A stretch of 6,537 nucleotides of DNA from an uncultured Collinsella sp. (GTDB lineage: Bacteria; Actinomycetota; Coriobacteriia; Coriobacteriales; Coriobacteriaceae), in contig URIE01000098.1 of NCBI GenBank assembly GCA_900547805.1, forward strand, positions 1 through 6,537, written 5' to 3'. The position numbers were made by a program, and so were the translations under genes. The notes below the pieces were generated by a model. It had not been told where the DNA came from, searched no databases, and worked only from the letters and a program-made list of their open reading frames with translations. Positions 1 through 5,889 of this stretch are shown here, piece by piece (the first letter of the stretch is position 1; each line of letters opens with the position of its first letter).

Positions 1-40
1 TCTCTATTCGTCGGCAGCGTCAGATGTGTATAAGAGACAG
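1..40. other. Nextera sequencing adapter with partial i5 index (artefact)
   Basis: Bases 8-40 match, base for base, the 33-nt Illumina Nextera read-1 transposase adapter, ending in the mosaic-end sequence AGATGTGTATAAGAGACAG. Bases 1-7 (TCTCTAT) equal the last seven bases of the i5 index known as N502/S502. The bases are therefore library DNA left untrimmed at the contig end. Translating through them creates a false start, MYKRQ, at base 26. Genuine genomic sequence begins at 41. Confidence 0.98.
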
Positions 41-838
41 GTGATGTTTCACTTGTCGGGCGGTGCCGTGGACATGATTGACGGTATCGCCGATGCCGCC
101 GAAGAGCGAGGATTTGCTCTCACGATGATTAAGAAGCGCGCAGGGGAGAAGATGACCCTTGCCGATGCGGCGCGCAGGATGTCGCAGCTGCCTGTTGATG
201 GCATGATCTTCAACCTGCGTCAGATGGTTGATGACTTTGATACCTTTGAGGCGCCGAAAGACCTCAAGACGGTGATTATCACACCGATGGAACATCCTAC
301 CTGCTCCACCGTCAGTGACGACCAAGAGGGCGGCGCGCGCATGGCGTGCGAGTACTTCTTGGATCATGGTCACAAGAACGTGTATTTCGTTTCGGGTAAG
401 AAAGAGTCGCTGTCGAGCCAGTGCCGTATGAAAGGTTGGCGTGCGGCACTCGAGGCGCGTGGCATTGAGCCGCCCGAGCCTCTGCAAGGCGATTGGAATG
501 CGGATAGTGGCTATGCCGCGGGCCTTGTGCTTGCCGATAAACCCGATTGCACGGCGGTCCTCGCTGCTAACGACTGCATGGCAAACGGCGTGATGATGGC
601 TCTACGTGACAAAGGGCTCAGTGTGCCCGACGACGTGTCCGTGATCGGCTTCGACGATGAGCTCTACAAGACGATTCCCAACTCGATTCTGACGTCGGTG
701 AAGTTTCGCCACCGCGAGCTGGGCATCCGTGCGCTTAACGAGGTCGTCGCAGGTCTGGAAGCCCCGAGCTCCAGAAGCCGTACGCTCGTCTCGGGCGTGT
801 TGGTCGAGCGTTCCAGCGTAAAGGACCTGCGGGCTTAG
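41..838 (+). CDS. LacI-family transcriptional regulator, 5'-partial (sugar-binding domain only)
   Basis: This is the C-terminal 265 residues of a LacI/GalR-family regulator, ending in TAG at 836-838. It aligns along its whole length with residues 71-334 of the regulator at 4671-5675, at roughly 40% identity by eye. Shared blocks include LPVDG, EHPxCSTV, GHKxVxF, GIEPP, GDWxAxSGYAAG, VLADxPxCTA and PxDVSVxGxDD. About 70 N-terminal residues, comprising the helix-turn-helix and hinge helix, are missing because the contig ends. The gene is therefore interrupted by assembly and is probably not a pseudogene. The periplasmic-binding-protein-like domain (effector pocket and dimer interface) is essentially complete. 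Its operator and target genes would lie off the left edge. It converges on lacG, and the ligand cannot be read from sequence. An apparent ATG at base 26 lies in adapter DNA and must not be used as the start. Confidence 0.93.
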   Translation: MMFHLSGGAVDMIDGIADAAEERGFALTMIKKRAGEKMTLADAARRMSQLPVDGMIFNLRQMVDDFDTFEAPKDLKTVIITPMEHPTCSTVSDDQEGGARMACEYFLDHGHKNVYFVSGKKESLSSQCRMKGWRAALEARGIEPPEPLQGDWNADSGYAAGLVLADKPDCTAVLAANDCMANGVMMALRDKGLSVPDDVSVIGFDDELYKTIPNSILTSVKFRHRELGIRALNEVVAGLEAPSSRSRTLVSGVLVERSSVKDLRA

Positions 839-850
839 ACGTGCTCGGCT

Positions 851-917
851 CGTTCATCTCAATCTGTAACAGCTAGGACCCAAAAACTCTGCTAGATGTT
901 ACAGATCGAGACAAACG
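851..917. repeat. Long imperfect inverted repeat in the convergent spacer
   Basis: Arms 857-876 and 892-911 pair at 18 of 20 positions around a 15-base loop (877-891); each arm holds the core CTGTAACA or TGTTACAG. After a 2x2 mismatch the pairing continues for four more base pairs (851-854 with 914-917). No T-run follows on either strand, so it does not look like a standard intrinsic terminator. It could be a dispersed palindromic element (REP or MITE-like), a 3'-end stabilising hairpin, or a protein-binding site. The structure is directly visible; the role is not known. Confidence 0.8.
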
Positions 918-932
918 GCTCCTGACCAGCCC

Positions 933-985
933 AAAAACAAAAAGACCGGGGGGCGGCGCGCCGTGTGACGTGCCGCCCCCCCCGG
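933..985 (-). terminator. Intrinsic terminator of the lacEG operon
   Basis: On the minus strand a very G+C-rich hairpin is followed at once by a U-tract. The arms are about 946-960 and 969-985: CCGG, a G-run and CGGC pair with their complement, the arms differ by two bases in the G/C run, and the loop is about eight bases. The tract is the complement of plus-strand A-runs at 933-943. It lies just after the lacG stop, as expected for the end of the lacE-lacG transcript. On the plus strand no T-run follows, so it is directional. Confidence 0.8.
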
Positions 986-1031
986 CTGAGAAATGGGGAC
1001 AGGTTATGTGGGCAGGCAACCCCGCTAGTCT

Positions 1032-2471
1032 TTAGTCCAGACGACGGGTCTGCGCCACGTGCTTGTACCAGTAGGCGCTTGCCTTGGGCGTGCGCTTCTG
1101 GGTTTCAAAGTCAACGTAGAAGAAGCCGTAACGCTTGTTATAGCCATTTGTCCAGGAGAACTGGTCCTGCAGGCTCCACAGGAAGTAGCCGCCCACGTTG
1201 ACGCCCACCTCCATGGCCTTGAGCAGCCAACGCAGGTGCTGCTCGATGTAGTCGATGCGCGGCTGGTCGTCCACAAAGCCGTCCTTGTAGGGGTCCTTGT
1301 AGCCCATGCCGTTCTCGGTAATGAAGATCTGCTTGTAGTTGGGGTAGCGCTGCTTAATGTACACGAGCAGATCGAACAGGCCCTCGGGGTAGATGATCCA
1401 GTCCCAGTCGGTGGTGGGGATACCGGGCTTGTTCACGTGCTCGCCAATGCCCTTGACGCGCCAGCGGCCGGTGCCTTTCTCGCCCGTACCGTTGTGGTGC
1501 AGGTCGTTCTCACCGTCATATGCCTTGAGGAAGCGGCACTGGTAGTTGTTAACGCCCAGGTAGTCGTTGTAGAGCGCAGCCTCGCGCATAATCTCGAGGT
1601 CCTCGTCCAGGATCTCGATGGTGCCGCCCGAGACGGCAGCCAAGCGGTTGGCGCACTCGAGGGTGTCGGGCGCGTAGTCGCCGCGGAAGGTAGCGTCGAG
1701 CAAAAACTGGTTCTGCAGCACGTGCTCGTTGTTGGCGGCCTTGATGTCGGCGGGGTCGTTCTCGTTGAGCGGATACTTAAACTCCAGCGATTGAATGACG
1801 CCGATCTTGCCCTTAAAACCGCCGTTGTGGAAGGCCAGCACGGCCTTGGCGTGGGCGAGCATCATGTTGTGCTCGCACTGGAAGGCCTCGGCCAGATGCG
1901 CCTTGACTCCACCGGGGAAGGTGCCCTCGATGTAGGTGTTGGAGGCGTCGGCCCAGATCTCGTTAAAGGTGAACCAGTAGGTCACCTGGTCGGCGTACTC
2001 CTTAAAGCAAAAGGTGGCAAAGTCCACAAAGGCGTCGATGGTCTCGCGGTTGAGGAAGTCGCCCTTCTCAAAGAGGGGAAGCGGCGTGTCAAAGTGATGC
2101 AGCGTGACAAACGGCTCAACGTGGTGCTTGTGGCACTCGGCAAAGAGGTCGTGGTAGAACTGCACACCCTCGGCGTTGATCTCGCCGGTGCCGTTGGGGA
2201 AGATGCGGCTCCAGGCAATGGAGAGGCGGATGCCGTTGATGCCGAACTCCTCGCACAGCTCCAGGTCGACGGGGTACTGGTTGTAGAAGTCCGAAGCGGG
2301 ATCGGGAGAGAAACGCCCCTGGGCCTCCAGGAAGTCGTCCCAGGCAACCTTGCCCTTACCGTGAGTGCGGGTCTCGCCCTCTACCTGGTAGGCAGCGGTG
2401 GCGCCGCCAAAGACAAAGTCCTCGGGAAACTGCGCGGGCGGGTTGGTGACGCTAGCAGGGTTAACGGACAT
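1032..2471 (-). CDS. lacG: 6-phospho-beta-galactosidase (GH1)
   Basis: This cytoplasmic glycoside hydrolase family 1 enzyme hydrolyses lactose-6-phosphate, or related phospho-beta-galactosides, to galactose-6-phosphate plus glucose. The 479 residues match the usual family length of about 470. The N-terminal GH1 signature FGGATAAYQVEG spans 21-32. The acid/base is Glu171 in TFNE and the nucleophile is Glu386 in ITENG. The C-terminal SWTNGYNKRYG segment supplies the phosphate-binding Ser439, Lys446 and Tyr448. Trp440, after that serine, is the residue that in LacG enzymes favours galacto- over gluco-substrates, so I prefer lacG to a 6-phospho-beta-glucosidase. Many stretches resemble Lactococcus/Staphylococcus LacG, for example NMMLAHAKAV, TDWDWIIYPEGL and KGYFLWSL-like text. 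The ATG at 2471 is the only credible start and adds about 12 residues before the conserved fold. Its ribosome site is weak (GGAT, 4 bases before the ATG). It follows lacE by 66 bp in the same direction. Confidence 0.95.
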   Translation of the reverse strand: MSVNPASVTNPPAQFPEDFVFGGATAAYQVEGETRTHGKGKVAWDDFLEAQGRFSPDPASDFYNQYPVDLELCEEFGINGIRLSIAWSRIFPNGTGEINAEGVQFYHDLFAECHKHHVEPFVTLHHFDTPLPLFEKGDFLNRETIDAFVDFATFCFKEYADQVTYWFTFNEIWADASNTYIEGTFPGGVKAHLAEAFQCEHNMMLAHAKAVLAFHNGGFKGKIGVIQSLEFKYPLNENDPADIKAANNEHVLQNQFLLDATFRGDYAPDTLECANRLAAVSGGTIEILDEDLEIMREAALYNDYLGVNNYQCRFLKAYDGENDLHHNGTGEKGTGRWRVKGIGEHVNKPGIPTTDWDWIIYPEGLFDLLVYIKQRYPNYKQIFITENGMGYKDPYKDGFVDDQPRIDYIEQHLRWLLKAMEVGVNVGGYFLWSLQDQFSWTNGYNKRYGFFYVDFETQKRTPKASAYWYKHVAQTRRLD

Positions 2472-2494
2472 GATGATCCAATCGTCTAAATCGA

Positions 2495-2528
2495 AGGGCC
2501 AGCCGGCTGTTGATGGTCGGCTGGCCCT
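2495..2528 (-). other. Intercistronic hairpin between lacE and lacG
   Basis: Arms 2495-2505 (AGGGCCAGCCG) and 2518-2528 (CGGCTGGCCCT) are perfect 11-bp complements around a 12-base loop. The hairpin starts 9 bases after the lacE stop and ends 23 bases before the lacG start. On the minus strand it is followed only by TTCGATTTAGAC, a poor U-tract. I read it as an attenuating, processing or 3'-protecting stem rather than a strong terminator. Termination of part of the transcripts remains possible and would lower lacG relative to lacE. Confidence 0.75.
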
Positions 2529-2537
2529 GAGCGTTAC

Positions 2538-4313
2538 TTACTTCGAAAGCTGCTCGGAGACGAAGGCGAGAGACTTATCGCCGTTCTGGGAGAGCTCGAT
2601 GTACTGCTTGCCGCGGCAGGCGACGCATTTGTTGCCCACGCGCTCGCAGTCCTTTTGCAGGTCGGCCAGGTAGCTGGCGGCCTGCGGGGCCAGGACGACC
2701 AGGTCAAAGTCGGGGAGCATGTCGACATGGTTGCCATATGCCTCGGCAGCGGTCTCAAGATTGATACCGCGCTCCTTGGCAGCCTTGGCCAGTGCGTTGG
2801 CGAGCAGGCCCGAGGTTCCGCCGCCCTGGCAGAGCACGAGCACGCGCTTGCCGTTGAGGTCGCTGGCGGTCGTTGCCTCGGCAGCGGGTGCTGCAGAAGC
2901 GGCGGGGGAGTCGGCCTTCACGGCCTCGGCAGCAGCGCCGGCGGCAACGCTCTTGGCGTCAGCCTTGCCCTGGAAGGCATCGTTGAGCTTGGCGGCCTTC
3001 TCGGCGTTCTTGGCGGCGAGCTCCTCCTGGGAGATCTCGGCCTCCTCGGCGCACTTCTGGGCGTCATAGGCACGGAAGAACGGGTAGTACAGAGCGAAGT
3101 CGACGACCAGGATGATGGCGAGCATCACAAAGGCGAGCGGCTGGAAGCCCAGGCCCATGATGGTGCCGATGGGGCCGGGGACGGTCCAAGGCAGGGTGTA
3201 CATAAAGCCGTTCATGCCCAAGAAGTCGATAAAGATCTTGAGGATCCAGATGTTGGCGATCGGGGCAAAGACAAACGGGACAAAGAAGACGGGGTTGAGC
3301 ACGATGGGCGCAGCGAACAGCAGCGGTTCGTTGACAGCGAAGCAGACGGGGACGATGGCGGCCTTACCGACGGCGCGCATCTCCTGAGACTTGGCCAGGA
3401 AGCAGAACATAAAGACCAGGACGAGCGTGGCACCGGTGCCGCCCATGCAGACGACGAAGTACTGGGCACCCTGGGTCAGGACAGCGGAAGCGTGCTGGCC
3501 AGCCTGGAAAGCAGCCAGGTTGTCGGTCATGTTGGCAACGAGGGCGGCGGCGATGGCGGGCTCGACGATCGAGGGGCCGTGGACGCCCACGAACCAGAAG
3601 AGGCTCATGGCGCCGTAGATCACAGCGAGGCCGATGTAGCCGTCGGCAGCGGTGAACAGGGGCTGGAACACCTGGATGACGCCCTGGGCAAAGCAGAAGC
3701 CAAAAGCAGCGCGGAAGACGATGTCAAAGACCCAAAAGACGGTGATGCAGACGGAGAAGGGGATGATGTCCTTAAAGGTCTGCGAGATGTTGGGCGGAAC
3801 CTGCTCGGGCATCTTGACGGTGATGTTGCGCTTAATGAAGAACTTGTAGATGATGCCGGTCACAAACGCAGCGATAAAGGCGGTCAGCAGGCCTTTGGAA
3901 CCAAGGTAGGTGGTGTTGAAGCCGCTGGCGGCGTCCGTGGCGATGGTGTCGCTCGAAAGGAGCAAGAAGCCGATGATGGCCGCGCACATGCACGAGATGA
4001 AGTTGATCTGGTTGTTCTTGGGCAGATCGCGGTTCTGAGCGTCGGCGAAGTGCTTGGCCGTGGTGGCGGCGCAGGCGATGGCCAGGATGCCCATGGAGTA
4101 GTTGTAGCACTTCCACAGGGCGTTGTTGATGTCATCGGGCCAGTAGAAACCCCAGATGTTGGGGACCGAGGCTACCAGGCAGAAGATGGACGAGAAGATG
4201 ATGATGGGGATGACGGAGATAAAGCCGTCGCGAATCGCCTTGAGGTACTTGTTGCGGGCGATCGCGTTGAAAAAGGGCTGGCCCTTTTCGATGATGGCGA
4301 TGAGTTGCTCCAT
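2538..4313 (-). CDS. lacE: PTS lactose-specific EIICB permease
   Basis: This membrane permease imports lactose or a similar beta-galactoside and phosphorylates it at C6 during transport. Residues 1 to about 415 form the EIIC domain of the Lac/Chb family, with many hydrophobic segments (for example 31-50, 107-125, 141-160, 183-210, 284-306, 391-410). The GVHG motif (243-246) and VNEPLLF (327-333) place His245 and Glu329 at the conserved sugar-binding positions. An Ala/Lys/Glu-rich linker of about 70 residues (416-486) leads to the EIIB domain (487-591). There KRVLVLCQGGGTSGLLANAL carries the phosphorylated Cys495, and the LVVLAPQ segment is typical of Lac-type EIIB. The 591 residues are slightly longer than the roughly 570 of classical LacE, through the linker. 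A strong Shine-Dalgarno supports the ATG at 4313. It is the first gene of lacEG, and its phosphate donor EIIA is lacF at 5890. Cellobiose or chitobiose specificity is less likely, because those systems usually keep IIB and IIC separate and the neighbour is LacG-like. Confidence 0.95.
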   Translation of the reverse strand: MEQLIAIIEKGQPFFNAIARNKYLKAIRDGFISVIPIIIFSSIFCLVASVPNIWGFYWPDDINNALWKCYNYSMGILAIACAATTAKHFADAQNRDLPKNNQINFISCMCAAIIGFLLLSSDTIATDAASGFNTTYLGSKGLLTAFIAAFVTGIIYKFFIKRNITVKMPEQVPPNISQTFKDIIPFSVCITVFWVFDIVFRAAFGFCFAQGVIQVFQPLFTAADGYIGLAVIYGAMSLFWFVGVHGPSIVEPAIAAALVANMTDNLAAFQAGQHASAVLTQGAQYFVVCMGGTGATLVLVFMFCFLAKSQEMRAVGKAAIVPVCFAVNEPLLFAAPIVLNPVFFVPFVFAPIANIWILKIFIDFLGMNGFMYTLPWTVPGPIGTIMGLGFQPLAFVMLAIILVVDFALYYPFFRAYDAQKCAEEAEISQEELAAKNAEKAAKLNDAFQGKADAKSVAAGAAAEAVKADSPAASAAPAAEATTASDLNGKRVLVLCQGGGTSGLLANALAKAAKERGINLETAAEAYGNHVDMLPDFDLVVLAPQAASYLADLQKDCERVGNKCVACRGKQYIELSQNGDKSLAFVSEQLSK

Positions 4314-4319
4314 GCAATG

Positions 4320-4325
4320 CTCCTA
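4320..4325 (-). promoter_or_regulatory. Strong ribosome binding site of lacE
   Basis: On the minus strand TAGGAG lies 6 bases before the lacE ATG (4311-4313), a near-consensus Shine-Dalgarno that fixes the start. Confidence 0.8.
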
Positions 4326-4346
4326 AGAGTCGGTGGGTTAGCAACG

Positions 4347-4374
4347 ATGGTAGCTTTTGGCGTTCGGTTGCCAA
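4347..4374 (-). promoter_or_regulatory. Candidate sigma-70-type promoter of lacE
   Basis: On the minus strand TTGGCA (complement of 4369-4374; 5 of 6 to TTGACA) and TACCAT (complement of 4347-4352; 4 of 6 to TATAAT) are 16 bases apart. Transcription would start near 4340, giving a leader of about 27 bases with the Shine-Dalgarno. The -35 box touches the left edge of operator O1, which fits repressor control. The -10 box is imperfect, so this is a prediction. Confidence 0.5.
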
Positions 4375-4394
4375 AATGTTGACGTTGCCATTTT
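4373..4394. promoter_or_regulatory. Operator O1 (LacI-family site) at the lacE promoter
   Basis: This 22-bp partial palindrome has the core TGTTGACGTTGCCA (4377-4390) flanked by AAAA and TTTT. The central CG step and the paired outer bases (8 of 11 pairs match) are the usual layout of LacI/GalR-family operators, where the hinge leucine inserts at the central CG. It overlaps the edge of the candidate lacE -35 box. The likely ligand is the LacI protein encoded at 4671-5675; this is inferred from adjacency and the repeat of the motif. Confidence 0.65.
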
Positions 4395-4494
4395 GCGACA
4401 CAAAAAAAGACGCGAACCGGTGGTTCCTGTGCCTGCGAACCGTCGATTCCTTATGCGTAAACGTTTGAGCCGCCCGGTGGCTCTGTGTTTGCAC

Positions 4495-4512
4495 AATGGC
4501 AACGTTAACATT
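4495..4512. promoter_or_regulatory. Operator O2 (LacI-family site), inverted copy of O1
   Basis: The core TGGCAACGTTAACA (4497-4510) is the reverse complement of TGTTAACGTTGCCA and differs from the O1 core at one base. Seven of nine base pairs around the central CG are symmetric. Its centre is 120 bp from that of O1. It may serve as an auxiliary operator for DNA looping with O1, or control lacI itself, whose start is about 160 bp downstream. Confidence 0.62.
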
Positions 4513-4598
4513 TGGGCGCCAAAAGCCGTTTGGGGAAGCAAAAATGTCGGTGAACGGTAGGTTTTGGGTGGTGAGCGTATGGTGGGGGAGGCGTTGGA

Positions 4599-4604
4599 TA
4601 TACT
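4599..4604 (+). promoter_or_regulatory. Possible -10 element for the complete lacI gene
   Basis: TATACT matches the -10 consensus at 5 of 6 positions and lies 66 bases before the lacI start. No convincing -35 box lies 16-18 bases upstream, so the call is weak. The ribosome site of lacI is also poor (AGAAAGA at 4657-4663, 7 bases before ATG), consistent with low expression of a regulator. Confidence 0.3.
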
Positions 4605-4670
4605 TGAAGGCGTTAAAAATGACTGCGTAGGGTGCCACCAATGGCATCGTCGACATAGAAAGATCGACCT

Positions 4671-5675
4671 ATGGCCGCTGTTAAAAAATCGGTTTCCGTT
4701 AAGGATGTGGCGCGTCTCGCGGGCGTCTCGGAGCAGACAGTCTCGCGTACGGTGCACGATTCGCCCAGCGTGCGCCCCGAGACCAAGGAGCGCGTGCGTG
4801 CCGCCATGCGCGAGCTGGGGTATCGCCCCAATTTTGCCGGTCGATCGCTGCGCCGCGGTAAGTTTAAGACCGTCGGCGTCGCCATGTTCAACATTACCGG
4901 CACCGGCAACCTCGACCGTATGGAGGGCTTTGCCGCCGCGGCCGACAAACACGGCTATGCCATCACCCTCACTAAAGTAGATGGACACCCCTATACCCTC
5001 GAGAGCGCATCGTCGCGCATGAGCGCACTGCCGGTGGACGGTATAGTCGTGATTATGAACCGCATGCCGGCGGACTTTGGCACCTTTGAGCCGCTGCCCG
5101 GTATGCAGACGGTGCTCGTTACCATGCTGGAGCACCCGCTGTGCTCGACGGTTGATAACGATCAGTTCGATTGCTCGCGCCAGGTTGTCGAGTACTTGCT
5201 GGGGCAGGGGCACAAGACCGTGCACTTTATCTCGTGCCCCGAGCGCTCGCTTTCGGGCATGCGGCGCGAGGAGGGCTGGCGTGAGACATTGCGTGCGCAT
5301 GGTATTGAGCCGCCGCGACTCGTCCGTGGCGATTGGACGGCACAGAGCGGATATGCCGCCGGCCAGGTGCTTGCGGATGATCCGACCTGCACGGCCATTT
5401 ATGCCTCCAACGATGCCATGGCCTACGGCTGCATTCGCGGGCTCGAGTCGCGCGGAAAGCGCGTGCCCGAGGACGTGAGTGTGGTGGGTGTTGATGACAG
5501 CCTGGGCGATATCGTGCCCGACCGTCGCCTGACTACGGTGCGTTTTGATAACAAGCGCGTTGGCATGTGGGCGGTCGATAAGATTGCCGGCGCCGAGGGC
5601 GTCGCACCTAGCGTGGAGCACATGCTGATCCCCGGCGTGCTCATCGAGGGCGATACGGTACGCGGTCTGCGCTAA
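4671..5675 (+). CDS. LacI-family transcriptional regulator, probable repressor of the lac PTS operon
   Basis: This is a full-length LacI/GalR regulator of 334 residues, a normal family length. Residues 8-28 (SVSVKDVARLAGVSEQTVSR and on) form the N-terminal helix-turn-helix, with Glu21, Gln22 and Arg26 at the positions that read operator bases in LacI. The hinge helix is around residues 55-63, with SLRRG supplying Leu60, which would intercalate at a central CG. Residues 67-334 are the periplasmic-binding-protein-like effector domain, with the late YASNDAMAYG and VPEDVSVVGVDD blocks typical of the family. It is divergent from lacE, across a region holding two CG-centred operator-like sites, which makes it the likely local repressor. 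Classical lac-PTS operons of staphylococci and lactococci use a DeoR-type LacR instead. The inducer is unknown; lactose, a phospho-sugar or a breakdown product are possible. The ATG at 4671 is chosen because the helix-turn-helix begins about seven residues later. Confidence 0.93.
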   Translation: MAAVKKSVSVKDVARLAGVSEQTVSRTVHDSPSVRPETKERVRAAMRELGYRPNFAGRSLRRGKFKTVGVAMFNITGTGNLDRMEGFAAAADKHGYAITLTKVDGHPYTLESASSRMSALPVDGIVVIMNRMPADFGTFEPLPGMQTVLVTMLEHPLCSTVDNDQFDCSRQVVEYLLGQGHKTVHFISCPERSLSGMRREEGWRETLRAHGIEPPRLVRGDWTAQSGYAAGQVLADDPTCTAIYASNDAMAYGCIRGLESRGKRVPEDVSVVGVDDSLGDIVPDRRLTTVRFDNKRVGMWAVDKIAGAEGVAPSVEHMLIPGVLIEGDTVRGLR

Positions 5676-5889
5676 GGTGCGGACCTGTTTGGGTCGAGCT
5701 TCTTTGTGTTTGATATTGTTCGAAATGGTTTAAAAACCGTTCACGGGTGAAAATCGACCGTTCATAGCCTGATATTGCGTTTTGGATTGTTCTTTTTTGT
5801 TTGAATGTTAATGTTTCTGTCATACACAACGCAGCGCGTATGCCCGGACGCGATGCTCTCCATTGGTTCATATGTGAAAGGAACGCAAT
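5676..5889 (+). promoter_or_regulatory. A+T-rich leader of lacF with repeats and a possible operator
   Basis: This 214-bp spacer is much richer in A+T than its surroundings, especially 5700-5820, and should hold the lacF promoter. No promoter is convincing; TTGATA (5710-5715) with TAAAAA (5731-5736) is a weak candidate with a short 15-base spacer. ACCGTTCA occurs at 5736-5743 and 5757-5764, exactly 21 bp apart, and TGATATTG occurs at 5711-5718 and 5770-5777. TTCAC-GG-GTGAA (5741-5752) is a small palindrome. AATGTTAATGTT (5804-5815) matches 11 of 12 bases of the operator core AATGTTAACGTT near lacE. A weak GACC/GGTC stem (5682-5695) after lacI is too short to call a terminator. Confidence 0.45.
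5876..5883 (+). promoter_or_regulatory. Ribosome binding site of lacF
   Basis: GAAAGGAA contains the Shine-Dalgarno core AAAGGA and ends 6 bases before the lacF ATG at 5890, which settles the start. Confidence 0.75.

Larger units (their letters stand above)
4353..4526. repeat. Imperfect inverted repeat spanning the lacE/lacI control region
   Basis: The left part (4353 to about 4401) and the right part (about 4479 to 4526) of this region are inverted copies of each other. The outer 10-mers GCTTTTGGCG (4353-4362) and CGCCAAAAGC (4517-4526) are exact complements. The inner segments, holding O1 and O2, match at about 21 of 23 positions (AAATGTTRACGTTGCCATTKTGC). The left arm has about eight extra bases between outer and inner blocks. 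The middle (about 4402-4478) holds two small hairpins, GAACC/GGTTC at 4414-4426 and GAGCC/GGCTC at 4467-4483, and the palindrome AAACGTTT at 4459-4466. The arrangement suggests a duplicated and inverted operator/promoter module. Confidence 0.75.

Noticed and set aside
26..40. An ATG at base 26 giving the first regulator an N-terminus MYKRQ.
   Set aside because: It lies wholly in Nextera adapter sequence; the upstream part of the gene is missing.
1059..2489. A 476-codon plus-strand open frame opposite lacG, and a 575-codon one opposite lacE (2655-4382).
   Set aside because: Both are antisense shadows caused by high third-position G+C. Their products are low-complexity Val/Gly/Leu- or Gly/Asp-rich, while the opposite frames encode clear LacG and LacE.
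4339..4352. TAGCAACGATGGTA near the lacE leader as a further operator.
   Set aside because: It keeps one half-site (GCAACG), with only 9 of 14 matches to O2; this is too weak to call.
4459..4466. The palindrome AAACGTTT between O1 and O2, considered as a third operator or a CcpA cre site.
   Set aside because: Symmetry stops after eight bases and the outer half-site bases match neither the O1/O2 core nor the cre consensus. It is recorded only as part of the control region.
4338..4621. The end of a 427-codon minus-strand open frame extending across the control region and lacI.
   Set aside because: It is antisense to the clear LacI gene, has no family features, and would run through the operator region.
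4641..4658. A five-codon leader reading frame (ATG to TAG) ahead of lacI.
   Set aside because: It has no ribosome site, no repeated regulatory codon and no attenuator structure, so chance is the simplest explanation.
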